Notes under the pieces: model-generated | What the model was told of the DNA's origin: nothing | The model's input: only the letters and a program-made list of their open reading frames with translations | Databases searched by the model: none | Position numbers and translations under genes: made by a program | Shown: positions 47,202 through 59,234 of the stretch, one piece after another | How positions within the stretch are numbered: the stretch's first letter is position 1 | Layout of the letters: every line of letters starts with the position of its first letter | Origin: Ryuthela nishihirai | Taxonomy: Eukaryota > Arthropoda > Arachnida > Araneae > Heptathelidae | DNA length: 64,000 bases | Direction of reading: 5' to 3' | NCBI GenBank assembly: GCA_038380435.1 | Contig: JAWZYU010000013.1 | Location: 10,739,901 to 10,803,900 of the forward strand

Positions 47202-48476
47202 CAGCGCATTGCCGACGCCACAGGGATCAAAATGAAGGGAACGTTCATCTCCCAGGCGAAGCAGTAAATCTAAATCGCAATTAAGTTTTAAGAGAAATGC
47301 TTTGAAGGAAATAAATTAATAGCCGATAGATTCCGTGCGTATGTTGCAATGTGTCATCAGTTTCTTCACGAGATCTTTGTAACGTACGGGAGCACAACTG
47401 AATTACTAATTATAGCAACATAGTCGTCGCCGCCATACTGCGAATGATTGAATGAATGATGAATTATCCATCCCTATTACAGTTTATTGTCGACAGTTAA
47501 ACTTATCGCTATGTAATCGCCATTAGTGAGCGCACTTTCAGTTTTATTTATAGAGTGATCCATATTTGTGCTAATTATGGGGGTTTGACGCTCTGTGAGG
47601 TTTTGCATTTCGTTTTCGTGTCTCATGTAAGAGTCAGACTCAGTGAGAAGGATCTTACGCAATGGGCTTAGCAGAAGCGCCACCTACAAAGTAAATGGCA
47701 AGGTCATGTCTAATGAAAGATCGTCGAGTTCATTCTCTTTGAGCTTCGAAACTTCTAAATGGAACGGGAAAACTAAAACGAACTTAGGTAGCAATCGGGA
47801 TAAGGGAACTTTTGCTTCGTACATTGGTCCGACGAGAGCTCCGAAGCCGGCGATCTGTTGATGCTAGAACCTGAACTGTGTTCCCGGGACACAATTGCCT
47901 CGAAGAGTAGCAGGAGAATGCATCGTTGCTCAACAAAAGAGGAAGCTCGACTCGAAAATTCTCTTCTCTGTTGCTCTGTTCAATTATTCTGCGAAGGAGT
48001 TGTTAAAGTAAACAGAACTGCAGATGTTGAACATTAAGACGATTTCTGTAAAATATTTAAATTTGGGTTTTACATCTAAATAGCATGCAATGAGATAAAT
48101 AGTTAGATCACAAGGACCTCGAGGGTTCACTATTACTGAGCAGGGAAAAGGAATCCACTGCACAACTCGGAAGAGAAAGGAAGTCCAGCGCGTTCCTTAA
48201 CGTGCGCAAAGTCGATCTAAATATTCAAACACTGATTTTGTTTTCCATTGTAGCATTACTTTTCGATAATTCAGAAAACCTTTTACAGTATCCTGTAGCT
48301 TTACTTCGATTCCTGCCGACAAATTTCATAGCTTCTTGAAACTGTGATTATGTACTAATAATAGTAATAATAAATATTATTTAATAAAAGAAACTCCGAA
48401 ATTTGGATGAGAGTTAAATCTCAAAAAAAAAAAATAATAATGATAAATAAAAGGTTTCCGAGGCTCGGTAAGGCTA
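47202..48476. other. No gene or repeat recognised
   Basis: Short frames on both strands at 47477-47861 overlap each other and show no motif. Confidence 0.4.
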
Positions 48477-48745
48477 TAGCGGTTGTCTGGTGGGGCCTTG
48501 GATCGCCATTTCGCCCTTGCAACGGCAGAAGCACGAGATCCAGTTCCGGGGCAGGGGGAAAAAACTGCAGTCGTGTTTAAAGTATCGCGCCTCTGGAACT
48601 GGGTTCTAGAACTAGGGTCGTCCAGCAGATGCAAGGCAGAGGAATATCTGATTGGCAGAGAGAGCCTTATACGTCTTAAAAACAACATATGACCCCGATT
48701 GGCGGTGTTTTGAACGGTAAGATAGATTTGAGGGGTGGGAGAGTT
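48477..48745 (-). other. GC-rich island with promoter-like boxes on the minus strand (solo LTR or promoter candidate)
   Basis: Composition switches abruptly from AT-rich to GC-rich at about 48477 and back near 48750. On the minus strand one reads CCGCCAATCGGGG, then GTATAAGGCTCTC about 35 bp later and a second CCAAT in TGCCAATCAG: CCAAT and TATA-like boxes in a plausible order. The 165-codon minus-strand frame at 48377-48874 spans it but resembles nothing I know. Solo LTR of a retrotransposon and host promoter are both possible; I saw no TG...CA ends with a target duplication. Confidence 0.25.
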
Positions 48746-49422
48746 GCGACTACACCGGAGGGACGATTCGGTAGCAGAGTCAATCTTTCGATTTTGCTTT
48801 AGCCATGTGTCTTTGTTAGGTGGGTGGAATGATCTCCCAGTGTACCTTTTTTGTGTTTCACTCCTATGCAGCATGGGCAGTCACTGTTTTGTACGTATCT
48901 AACAATGTTCTATGTGTGTCATCTTGATTCAGTGCAAATAAGTATTCATCTGTAAATATAGAGTATATTGTACATGTGTGTTCATTGTTACCAACCACCA
49001 AGTTGAAGTCATCCTGATGAGTTAGTAAAAAGGAAGTACCCTTTAGCATAAAAAACACTCCCTAACACAGATGATAAAAATAATATAAAAGAAAAATAGA
49101 TAAATAACAAATTCATCAAGTCGAACTGAAGAAAAATTTGGAATTCATGTTACATTTTGACAACAAACTAGAAGAATAACAGGTCGTCCCTAGGGAATAT
49201 GAAATGCTCTTTTTCATACAGAATGGAATTCGTCGTCTTTCGACTTTTGGGCTCTTTAAAAAGGTAGAAATCTAACGAAGGGATGATTTTAAAAACACAG
49301 ATAGTAATGCAGGGTGTTTCAAAAAGGACACAACCCTAAGTATAAGAGAGTAGAACTTACGCGCATGTATATTAGTCAGTTGGCATTACTGTACTTAAGG
49401 TTAACAGCCTTTAGCAGTTGAA

Positions 49423-49953
49423 TTTTTGTTTGTTTTTTGTTTGGGGTTTTTTGGCGCAATAGCAACTAAGGCTATATTGCGCCAAACAAACGATAAAAAG
49501 GGTAAAAGACATGGAACCCACAACAAATTTAGAAGAGACACAAACAACACAGCATAAAAACGAGATGTATAAAAAGAATAAAAGAAAGCAACAAGTGTAA
49601 AATCAAAAATAACAATGGGTGTATAGGACCCATGTAAAAAACAACAGGTAAAACACAGGTAAAAAAATCCAGTAAAAAAGAGAAAATTCATAAACGAGTA
49701 TAATAACCGGTAAAGCGTAAAAATTCGAAAACAGTAGTTAAAAGTGAATCATCGGATAAAAGATGTCCGAGTGTAAGGGGCTCGGACGTAAAATCGTGAA
49801 AGGTAAAAAACAAACGTCGGTCAAGGTTAAAAGCTGGACAATAAATTAAAATATGTTTAATAGTTAAAATGGTGTCACAAAACTCGCACTTAGGTACTGC
49901 GTCCGCCTTAAGAAGAAAAGAGTGGGTTAAAAACGAGTGACCTAAGCGGAGCT
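49423..49953 (-). mobile_element. 5'-truncated LINE inserted in the mariner-like element, 13-bp TSD
   Basis: The duplication TTTAGCAGTTGAA is exact at 49410-49422 and 49954-49966. Between them, on the minus strand, lies the last part of a LINE ORF2, then a 3' UTR of about 200 bp, then a terminal hairpin at 49451-49485 (TTGGCGCAATAGC pairing with GCTATATTGCGCCAA, loop AACTAAG), and a short CCCCAAACAAAAAACAAAC-like tail. The copy is heavily 5'-truncated, the usual outcome of target-primed reverse transcription. Confidence 0.92.
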
Positions 49954-49954
49954 T
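49688..49954 (-). CDS. LINE ORF2 C-terminus (partial, 88 codons plus stop)
   Basis: The frame is open from the truncation point to the TGA at 49688-49690. It starts with KLRLGHSFLTHSFLLK, resembling the end of the RNase H/linker region in Jockey/I-like LINEs. A zinc-knuckle-like C-E-F-C...H...C follows with spacing C-x2-C-x7-H-x4-C, then HILIYCPAFNLDRR and a C-terminal LSDDSLLTTVFEFLRFTGYY block. This knuckle is typical of the ORF2 C-terminus in these clades and may bind the element's own RNA (family knowledge, not shown here). The fragment has no start codon and no RT, so it is not a working gene. The lack of stops suggests a fairly recent insertion. Confidence 0.85.
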   Translation of the reverse strand, partial: KLRLGHSFLTHSFLLKADAVPKCEFCDTILTIKHILIYCPAFNLDRRLFFTFHDFTSEPLTLGHLLSDDSLLTTVFEFLRFTGYYTRL

Positions 49955-50024
49955 TTAGCAGTTGAAATGACCTTGTCACGCGCTAGTCTTACTCAAGCAT
50001 TCATTCCTTTGTGTTGTGTCAGCT

Positions 50025-50980
50025 ATGTCGTTTTCCAAAAACGAACGTGTATTTATTGTTGAGACTTACTGTGCGTACAAATCTTACAAACGTGTCAGAG
50101 AGGAATTTGAACTGAAGTTTCCTCAGTCTGCAGTTCCCAACAAGTCGACAATATCTCGTTTGATTGATAATTTCGCGACACTGGGTCTGTACAGGATCGA
50201 AAGAGCCCAGGCCGGCCATCACTGTTACTGCCGAAGTTCTTGATGATGTGTCTCAGCGTTTAACTCGCTCACCCAGAAAATCTCTTAGAAAATTATCTTC
50301 ACAGATTGGCCCGTCACCAACTACTGTTTTCAGGGCTACAAAGAAGTTAAAATTTCATGCCTACCGCATTGGTGTCGTTCATGAACTGAAAGAACCAGAC
50401 CAAGAAAAACATTTACGGTACTGTCGTTGGTTGGACTGTGTTCATTTCAGTAACGAGGCTTGGTTTCACTTGGATGGGTATGTGAACAGTCAAAACAGTC
50501 GAATATAGAGCAGTGAAAATCCTCACACTTTTCACGAACGACCATTGCATGCATGGAAAATTGGTGTTTGGTGTGCAATTTCCCCTCGTCGTGTGATAGG
50601 GACTTTATTTTTTGACTCAACTGTAACTGGTGAAGCTTATCGTGACCTCTTCCAACAGTTTATTGCACTATTAGATGTGAATGAACGAGAGTGTTGGTTT
50701 CAACAACATGGCGCGACCGCCCATAATGCAAATGACACAATGGTCATGTTGCAGGAACTTTTTGGTGATGATTTGATTTCAAAAGATTTGTGGCCCCCAA
50801 GGTCCTCAGATTTTTTCCTTTGGGGATATCTCAAATGTGTAGTGTTTCAAAACAGTTCTCATACACTTGAAGGCTAACATTGAAAGAGAGAATTTAAACA
50901 TAAGAAAACAAACATTACGAAAGGTGGCTGCAAATGTCATGAAACGGTTACGAACCTGCATCCAGGTTGCAGGAAATTGA
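50025..50980 (+). pseudogene. Mariner-like transposase with DUF4817-like N-terminus, inactivated
   Basis: The only ATG in good position is at 50025 (MSFSKNERVFIVETYCAYKS). The first 60 residues are the HTH type known as DUF4817 (SYKRVREEFELKFP, then STISRLIDNF). A frameshift near 50200 moves to the frame of RPAITVTAEVLDDVSQRL. The first catalytic motif reads HFSNEAWFHLDGYVNSQNSR at about 50447-50506, with N where the family has D. An in-frame TAG follows at 50506-50508. WFQQHGATAHNA at about 50696 has H where the second D is expected, and WPPRSSDFFLWGYLK near 50790 has lost the residues around the third D. A further frameshift at about 50880 leads to a C-terminus ending at 50978-50980. Confidence 0.9.
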
Positions 50981-51047
50981 ATTTGTGACTTTTGTTAAGT
51001 TTAAATAGAAAAATACAATAGAATGTTGCGTCCTCTGAAACGCCCTG

Positions 51048-53487
51048 TACTTCATTAGTAACTATCGAAATGAAAACAAATTTTCATTTATCTGCTTTAA
51101 AAAAGAAAGTTGCCTAATAATTCATTATACCTATTCAACCTCCTTTTCCTTCAAAAAAAATTCATTTATCCGTAAAAACGAAAAAGTTGAATATCTGCAG
51201 ACGGACAGAGGAACTGACGAGAAACGGAAAAAAGGTTTTTTTTAATTTAAAACAACAAATCGGCTGATTCTCTCTGATGCTGAAGATCATCTGACGAAAT
51301 CCTCCCCAGTGGAGAAAGAATCAGCCGCTGGGGACAAGTTTCTGTATGCCCCCCCCCCCCCTCCCTCCAACCTTGAATGAAGAAAGGGATACGCCCTGCG
51401 CAGGAGATTCCCAAATCAATTCCCTTATTGGTCTTGGAGTTGTTGGAGAATTGACCATTTGTGCTTTGGAGACGATGAAATAGGTTGAATGCTAACAAGG
51501 ACAATACTTCACTCAAGAACTTGAAACTGAGACATTCATTATTCAAAGCACTGAGTCAAGAAGGCAAAGAATTTCTAAGGAAGATGGTAATTGCAGACAC
51601 TTTAAGTATTATACAAAACGGATTTCTCCTTTTCGAGATTCTATGAGAAAGGGCTTCTTGCATGGTGTATTTTCAGCAAACTATTATTCATAGTGTTCTT
51701 TTCTTTCAAAAACTATTTAACTTAAATAGAAACAAAGAAAAGAGTGTTTTATCTTTTTACAGAGTCCACCAATTCATGCCCCTCTCTTTATGAAATAACG
51801 ATCATATTTTGGTTGAATTTTTCAGGAATTTCAAAGCTCACCGCAATTTTTGTATCAGATGACTTTCCTTTTAAGTCGGATGATATTATGCTGCACTACT
51901 CTCGTGAACAGAAACGATCGGATGACTTCAGTGATTTCACAGGTCATGAAGGGTTCACTCATTCAATAGACGGTTGCATCATCGATCATCAAACCTCTCG
52001 CCACCATTTCATTACTTCGCGTTGCTAAGGAGAAATAAAATAATTCCATAGTTACGCAGTGCCTCACCAACAACGACATCGCTGACTTTCGATGAACTTT
52101 TTTTTTCTTTACGCACGTGGTAATTTTCCAATGCTGTCGAGATATTGAGCGATGCGAATTAGGTCACGTTTAAAAACATTGAGGAAACATTGAGGGAAAC
52201 ATTATTTATAACAAGAAAAATGGAGGATTTTTTTTTTCTAAACTTGGTTTTAACCACAGAATGGCGAACGCAAATAATTCCTTTGCTTTGTAAAATGCAT
52301 TTTTGGTCATTAGTAAAACAAAATCGTTGATGATTCACTGAGAGCATCCCTTAGTCACAGGAGATGCAAGCGCAGAGATGAAACATCCCTCTTCCTAATG
52401 AGCCCAATTACCACTTTGCTGGTCGAATTTCGAAAGTCAAAATGTTACTTCCTATTCAAACACAACGGATTTTTTCTTTTTCTTTTCATTACGATACTTT
52501 TTTCAACCACAGAAAAATATTTTAATAATTTGATTTTTCAGTTCTATTTCAGTTTCAGCATCAATATCTTTGCTACGTTTTTCTGCCTTAAAAAGAAAGA
52601 AATATGAAAACATTTTAACAACGCAAAATGCTCTAAAACATATCAGGACTCTTTAGAGATACAGATACTGATTTTTGAAAATGTTATTCAATTTGGGTCT
52701 CGAAATTATCAGTCGCTATAAGGATTGTTAGGATTGTATGCAATGATTTTGAGACGAAATAATAATAAAAAAAAAACCAAAGTAAAAAAGCGGATGGTGA
52801 TGGAGAGTGTCATAATGAGGAAATGCAACAGTTATTTCTTGCTGTAAATGGCGGCAGTGTACCTACGATCAAAAGAAATTCGGTCTTTTCCTTTAATACC
52901 GAACGAAAAAGGTTATCCTTTAAGAATCAAAAAATAATTTTGAAATGCGATTTCCATTCATCTCCTGTGACTACAACACCAAGTGACGTCACTTGCAGCT
53001 TCTTCTACAGCAAAAATGATTCTCAGCCTTTCGTGGCTTCAGGAGCACCTGCTGTTAGCAAGGAGGATCACTGGATAATAGCGGAGATGAAACAAGGGCA
53101 ATCTTCAAATGCGAACTTCTCCAACTTTAGAAAATTATTGCACCTAATCGACAATGATCATCTTCATATCTGGTTTTTTTATTATTATTATTATTATTGG
53201 GGACCACTCGCTAAGCATTTTTGAAGAAGGTACAGATCCCAAGGGGAAAGCTCATGGGGAAGTTTTAATGAACCATATCACGTGGCAATTAATTTAGAAT
53301 TTAGTAAGTAAAATAACAAAGCTTAAATAGAAAGTTATTTGTTTTTTAACATAATTCCTGAAAGAAACTTTTAATTTTAATATTATTATTGGCTAAAATT
53401 CAAAAGCTTTTCGAACAAGGACAATGCTCCGAGTGATTCGTTTCATTTGATAGATCATCATCATCATCATCCTCAAACAGCCCTGGG
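51048..53487. other. No gene recognised; C-run and TTA repeat
   Basis: A C run of about 13 lies at 51349-51361 and a (TAT)n microsatellite at about 53177-53199. The 133-codon frame at 52823-53224 ends in this microsatellite (poly-Y) and has no recognised motif. The frame at 51744-52028 likewise has none. Confidence 0.4.
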
Positions 53488-53740
53488 CTACGGAGGTCCA
53501 ACCAGACCGTGCAATTTGGTTCTCCAAGCAAGTCTGTCCTGAGCTACATCTACTGCATCTGACCACTGCACACCAATTCTAACAAGGTCCTGTTTGACAT
53601 TGTCTGCCCACCGCATCCTAGGTCTCCCCCTCTTTCTGAGGCCCTTAGGAACACTGTTCATAACCCTATTCGCCAATCTATAATTATTCATATGGCAACA
53701 TGGCCAAACCAACGGGGTCTCTCTCTGCACAATATGCTGC
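53488..53740 (-). pseudogene. LINE reverse transcriptase C-terminal end
   Basis: The minus-strand frame carries the C-terminal signature common to many LINE RT proteins: MNNYRLANRVMNSVPKGL, KRGRPRMRWADNVKQDLV and DAVDVAQDRLAWRTKLHGLV, ending shortly after. The expected GHVARM-type start of this block is present but altered (LVWPCCHM). Nothing upstream of it (RT palm, endonuclease) is visible, so it is a 5'-truncated remnant. It belongs to the same family as 27376-27945 and is better preserved there than that copy. Confidence 0.88.
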
Positions 53741-56700
53741 TTAAAGGAGGTTGCAAACTCCTTTGCCTAACCTCATCATTAGTTACAAAGCTGAACCACC
53801 GCAAGTTTCGTTAAATAAATACAATGGACATTTCATTGACATGGTAACCAAAGATAATTTGTTCACTTCAGTACTATATTTAAAAAATATCTCAAGCACT
53901 CTGATGCGGATGAATAATCATTCATTTAATGTTGCGATCAAACTTTCCTCCCATGGCGTCCGTTTTTTCGAGTACAGAGAAGCTCGTGGAGTGGACCACA
54001 AACCAAAGTGAATATCACGTGGCATAGCAATAGATAACATTTATCTTCCAGCTTGAATGCTGATTTCGTTTTATAAGAAAGTACAACAACAAAGGAAGAC
54101 TTAATAAAAAGTATTGGTTTTTTAAAATAAGAATTTACTAAATTTTACACAGAGTGCAAAATAACGTTTATTTTCAATATGTAAAGAACTGTGTTTTAAT
54201 TAACAATAAATTTACAAACAGAGCGATCGGTTAAATTAAATTTATCACGATAATGCTGTTAATAAAACAATTCTTAAAATGTTGAATTGTTGGGAATTGA
54301 AATATACTTGAAAATAATTCCATCCCTAATGTAATTAAAGAGTTAGCAGAGCTAAAGAATGACCCATTTTTACCCACCCCCCCACTTTCTCTCTCCTCTC
54401 CATGCACCCTCAGTTCCTTAAATATTAGTGAAAATCAAACCGCCTTAACTATTATTGAAAATGAAACCGTCTGAACCGGGTTCCCTATTCAGGCCATTGG
54501 TAAGCTAAAGAAAATCTCCAACGTATAACCTGGAAAGAGTTTCGTTTAATTTTTTTATCCCTTATTTTTAAGCTACACAGTATTACAGAGAGAGAGAGAG
54601 CTTCCTGAATCACTTCAGCTTCTGCTAGCTCAAATGATTCAAAAAGCTCTCTCTCTGTTATCAACCCCGATTCGACCCCGATTCGGATTGAAGACATATC
54701 GAACCAGATCAGAAGAGAAGGAGCAGCCAGATACCATATCTCCATTGCCATGAGATGGTGGCCATGATGATGTCACTGCCAACTGCCGTATTCTTCGCTT
54801 GTTCGATGAAGGAGGTAGGGGTAGAGAAAATACTTGGCGTCAAGGATCATTTAAGATTCGCAGAATTGACATTCGACCTCATTTTCTCTTTATGGAAGAG
54901 AGCGCTCGACCCCCTATAGAGCTCAGATGGTGATCTTAGCAGCTGCAAAGTGAAGCCTACAAAACTCCATCCAACATCTATGGGTCACCCAGGGAAGGCG
55001 AACGGTCAACCATTTTCAACAACCATCATGAAGAGTAAAATGAATTCTTGTGGTGGAATTAGATTTGTTGCTTCGTTGAGAGTCTAATAGCGGATATGGG
55101 ATGGCAATGGAATCTCATTCATAACTGCATGCGCATAACTACTGGAAGTAATCGAATAAAAAAGAAAGTGTTTTTGGGTGTCTGTCCGATTAATGCACTC
55201 GGCGCCCAGATGAGCGAGAGGCTCGAAGCTTTGCGTGAGCTTTTCCCTTACTCAGAGGAAGAGGGGAGGATATGGGCGAACACGCTGGGGTCAACCAAAA
55301 CAGGTGTGGGAAGTTTTCATTTCCCGAAATCTTATAAACTTAACTCCCAATAACTGTTGCCATCAATAAATTTAAAAGAAGGAATGCATCAATTGATTTC
55401 TTTCCACTTTCGCGTGATGAAGTCATTATTCAGTTTGTTGGGTCAAGAGCGTTTCTATGGAAATTAAAGTCATTCTAATTAAGCACGATGCCAACACGAG
55501 ATTCTTTGAAAGGAAAGCTTCGAAAACTAAGAATTCTTATTGGACGTTAAAATAATTACCTAAATTTGAGAATTATGTAAAAGTTGATAAACGTATTCCT
55601 CATAAAATAATATTTAAGACATTTATTTGTCTTTATATATATATGTTAAGTAATAATGCTTTTCTCTTTCATTATACATTCAATTCTTCGTAGGTACACA
55701 TATTTTGTGCAACAGACACCACATTTGCTTCTCTTTTGCTGCCAAGTGATCTAGGCCTCGCAAATTGTGTCCGAGCAACTCGGATACGAAATGATTCGAA
55801 AAGTTCGATTATCTGAGTGAGGTAATTCTGTTTTTCGGATTAGAAACTTCTGACGTGGGGGGAGGGATGATGAGGGGTCTCGAGACAAGTCCACTTTTTT
55901 CCTCGCCTAACAGAGGGGAAGGAAAATTGAAACGAAGGGGAGAGATCAATCGTCAAGAGCTTTATGCCAAACGTAAGCTTGAGACGTGGAGATCTGGCAA
56001 ATATTTGGGGCAATTAGTGTATATTTTAAAGATCTTCGGACCAGGGCAACTCCGAGCAGATCTGTTGGTTCCTTAATAACCAATGCGTTGCGTTACTCAA
56101 GATATTACTGTAACGCCTCTTGAGTTGCGTTACTGAAAGTAATTCCTTAATGGTTAATGCAGTGTGCTCTTAAAAGCGATTTATAATGAATTGCAAGATT
56201 TTAAAACTGGGAAGAGCAGAAACGGATGGCAGCATCTTAAAATGACGCGTACAATTAAAGTGTGTGGAATGCAAAAATGATTGAAAAGTTGATGTCTTGG
56301 AAAGACGCCTGGAAAGAAAGCCAGCAAGCGTTTGCTTGTGGCTGCAGTCGACGCCTTTTGCGAGGAGCGTCTGCGTGTTGTTATTGGTGCTGGCTAAAAT
56401 TAAAATAGTTTCGGGAATGTGTCAGATTGACTGCATACAGGTGAGAGTTATTCAGTACGAGAGCTTGCCAGTTATAAACGATGTTAACTAAACGAAGCAA
56501 AGAACTTTGGGAATTTAAAACTCGAAAGCAGCGCCATCTTTCACGAACAGGTTCGCTTCGGGACCATTCGCTGTCGCAGAAGAGATTGAAAAAACGATTC
56601 TTATGATGAGTATGAACTCCACTGAATTTCATCCTGGATTGGAGGGTAATCAAAACCTTTGCACGCAATACAATTTCTAAAGGGAGACAAACAGATCAAC

Positions 56701-59234
56701 TTGAAGTGAAATTGGCCTTTAAAACATTAATGAGTGAAATTGTCTTGTGCTGCCTTTTCAAAATGTGTTCAAAAGAGACTGCCAATCATCATGCGCTTTT
56801 TAGAGAAACTTTCAAAATATGAAAGGGTGAAGTAAGGACTCCTTCTGCCGTCCCTTCTCTCTAATCATGATCCGTTCTTGGAAACAGGGCCTTATTAGCT
56901 AAGAAATAAGCTGACCATGATCCCCATTACCCCCCACTGCATGATAAAAAAAGTACCAATGATCTTTTCTTGAAGAATAATTGGTGATCCAATCAGTTGT
57001 TAATGCCTGTTGCACACCATTTGGCAATCCGAGAAAAATTATTGAAAATAATGTTGATCACCCATCTACCGTCGATCGAAATCGATACACCCACACTCAG
57101 ATATTACGAGAAGGTCAAGGAGCGATTTCAATGCAATGTAACATTTTCCTCTGCGTTTTACGGATTTTTAAAAAATTTCTTCACAACTGCATGAAATATA
57201 AATCAGTTTAATAATTTGTTGCCTCTCTTACCCTTACTATCATTTTGAAAGGGAGGCGTGGCTCCCTTGCTCCCCCCCCCCCTGGGTATACCCATAATAT
57301 TGCATCCTACGAAACAGAAGAGCCTACGATGAATTTTAATCCGAATCTGCTCGGAAGTGGGGAAATTGGACAGGTTGGCTGGCGAATTAGCCTCCGTCTC
57401 CAGTACCAATTAATGTAACAGATACTGCATCATCCATCTCCAGATCTAATCTATCGGAATATCTTGATTATAGACTCCCTTCAGTGAAGTACGCACACAG
57501 AAAAGGAATTCAGTCCCTACACTTTGGGACCGTAAGAGTTGTTCCAAAAATCATAAGAATAAAGGTCTCCACACTGGGACTTAAATCATGCACTTCTATC
57601 GCCAATGCAGGCTTTGAAAAGTTAAAAAGAATCACTTCTCATCTTTAATTTTCTACTGGATTCGACTTATTAATTGCAGAAGAAATTTTCGTTCGTCAGA
57701 GAAGGCAGGTGGCGTGATTTGGATTCGTCCAACAAAGAGCAATAAGGCCACCAAGTATCCCCTATGCGAGAAAGGCATCGTTTGGTTAGTGGTGGGACGA
57801 CATTCACGCGAAGGCAGAACGAAAGTTCCCTTTCTCATCTAGGAGGTAACCAAATGGACAGACGTCTTTCGTGTATCAAGTGATGATTTATCAATTCCAT
57901 CATCTTCAATGCTTCGAGGTTTTATCATTCTCGAGTCAATCAGCTAAATTGTCATCATCTTCATTCGTCATTACAAGGCTCCTGCTCGGATTCCTCATCT
58001 CCCGCGAGTGAAGAGCAGCTCTGCTCGCCATTGCTATCTTTTGCAAGTGTTCTCGGCTGCCTTGGCCCCTGTGATGAGGAATCGGCTGCATCATCGTAGC
58101 AACCATTACGACGAAGCATTCTTTTAAGATTCCTAAATGATTGAGATCTCTCCTAATCTGTCTGAATTTACAAATGGAAATGGGAGTGATTGGCCAATCT
58201 CTTTGAAATGTTTATTGTGAATCTATTAAAAATATGTAAACGATTTTTTCCTTCAATTAATCGCAGAGTGTATTAAAAGGGTTTCAACGCATGATACTAG
58301 GTCGATAACATTTGTTCTTCACTTTCAAATGGGCACCAAAAAGAAACATCAGAAAGCGTCGGCAACCACGCACTTTTTCTTCTGCTGGTGTGATCGTTAT
58401 CACCAACCTGTCACTGGTTTGTGTGGAGATCGCGTTAGTCTCTCGCGCTCCATAAAGCCCCGACCAACCTGTCACAGAAGCGCAATCCCACGAGAAGAAT
58501 CTCACCGCCCCAGACGCAGAACGAGCGCTTTCTTTTCTCCTCCTTTGATGTTCGTGTCCTCCTCTTCCCTTCGCAACCCTCATCTGGACGCAGTCTCCTC
58601 CTCCCCCTCCCCTGCGTCGTTTCTTTCCTTAGCACCGGCAAGGCTCTCGGAGCGCCAATTGATCGCCCATTGATCGATGGAGTGAATGACTTGGATCACG
58701 TGCTTCTCTGACACAAGGTGATGACGCAGAAAACGTTCTCCAGAATAATTTCGTTACTCATTGCTCCTCCTTCGTCTTCCGCTGCTGCACTTAGTTGCTA
58801 TGACTGCGAAGTGCGGCGCTCTCCCTCCGTGGATGACGTCCTCTCCGTAGTCCACCTTCGTCTCCTGCGTGATCTCGTTAAATCCAAGTGAGCGGAAGAC
58901 TACTGCAGTAGGTCAGCGATGGCAAATCAAAGCTGTTTCCGAACGTTTTAGCAATTTCTGTACGGAAATGACAAGCAGAAGATGATAATGATGATAGGTC
59001 GCCATCGCTTTGTCTTCTCTCCCTTCAATCAACCATTCTTGAAATCGTTCGATCCGTCGGTCTCGTGATCCTATAATCTCATTCTCTTCCCTTAAACATC
59101 CCCAACTCTGTACATGCTAGTTGGCTAAAGCTGCAAAAGAGAAACGTTTAAAGAAAATTTCGGCAATTTTATTCCTATTTAGTGGCTTCGCTTTCATTTC
59201 CAAAATATTCCAACCGCAAACATCACGGTTGCGA
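53741..59234. other. No gene recognised; GC-rich patch near 58350-58880
   Basis: Local features: a GA-repeat hairpin at about 54588-54657, a C run of 11 at 57272-57282, and a GC-rich patch at about 58350-58880 where frames are open on both strands (58284-58583 minus, 58329-58673 plus). A TGACGTC half-palindrome occurs at about 58834. None of the frames shows a family motif, and opposite-strand frames in a GC-rich patch are expected by chance. Confidence 0.4.

Larger units (their letters stand above)
49310..51047 (+). mobile_element. Mariner-like DNA transposon carrying a nested LINE
   Basis: The left end CAGGGTGTTTCAAAAAGGAC (from 49310) and the reverse complement of the right end CAGGGCGTTTCAGAGGACGC (ending about 51047) form TIRs of about 25 bp. 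Inside are a 5'-truncated LINE (49423-49953) in the 5' untranslated part and a damaged transposase gene (50025-50980). Without the LINE and its duplicated target the element would be about 1.2 kb, a normal size for this superfamily. The flanking TA is clear on the right and less so on the left. Confidence 0.88.

Noticed and set aside
48377..48874. Longest open frame of the window (165 codons, minus)
   Set aside because: No family motif, it crosses sharp composition changes, its C-terminal end is an AT-rich run of Y and F, and a plus-strand frame overlaps it. It is better explained by the GC-rich island.
52823..53224. 133-codon frame, plus
   Set aside because: It ends through a TAT microsatellite as poly-Y and shows no domain; no splice or promoter context was visible.
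58284..58673. Overlapping frames on both strands in a GC-rich patch
   Set aside because: Stop codons are rare in GC-rich DNA, so both-strand openness is expected. The predicted products are low-complexity S/P/R-rich.
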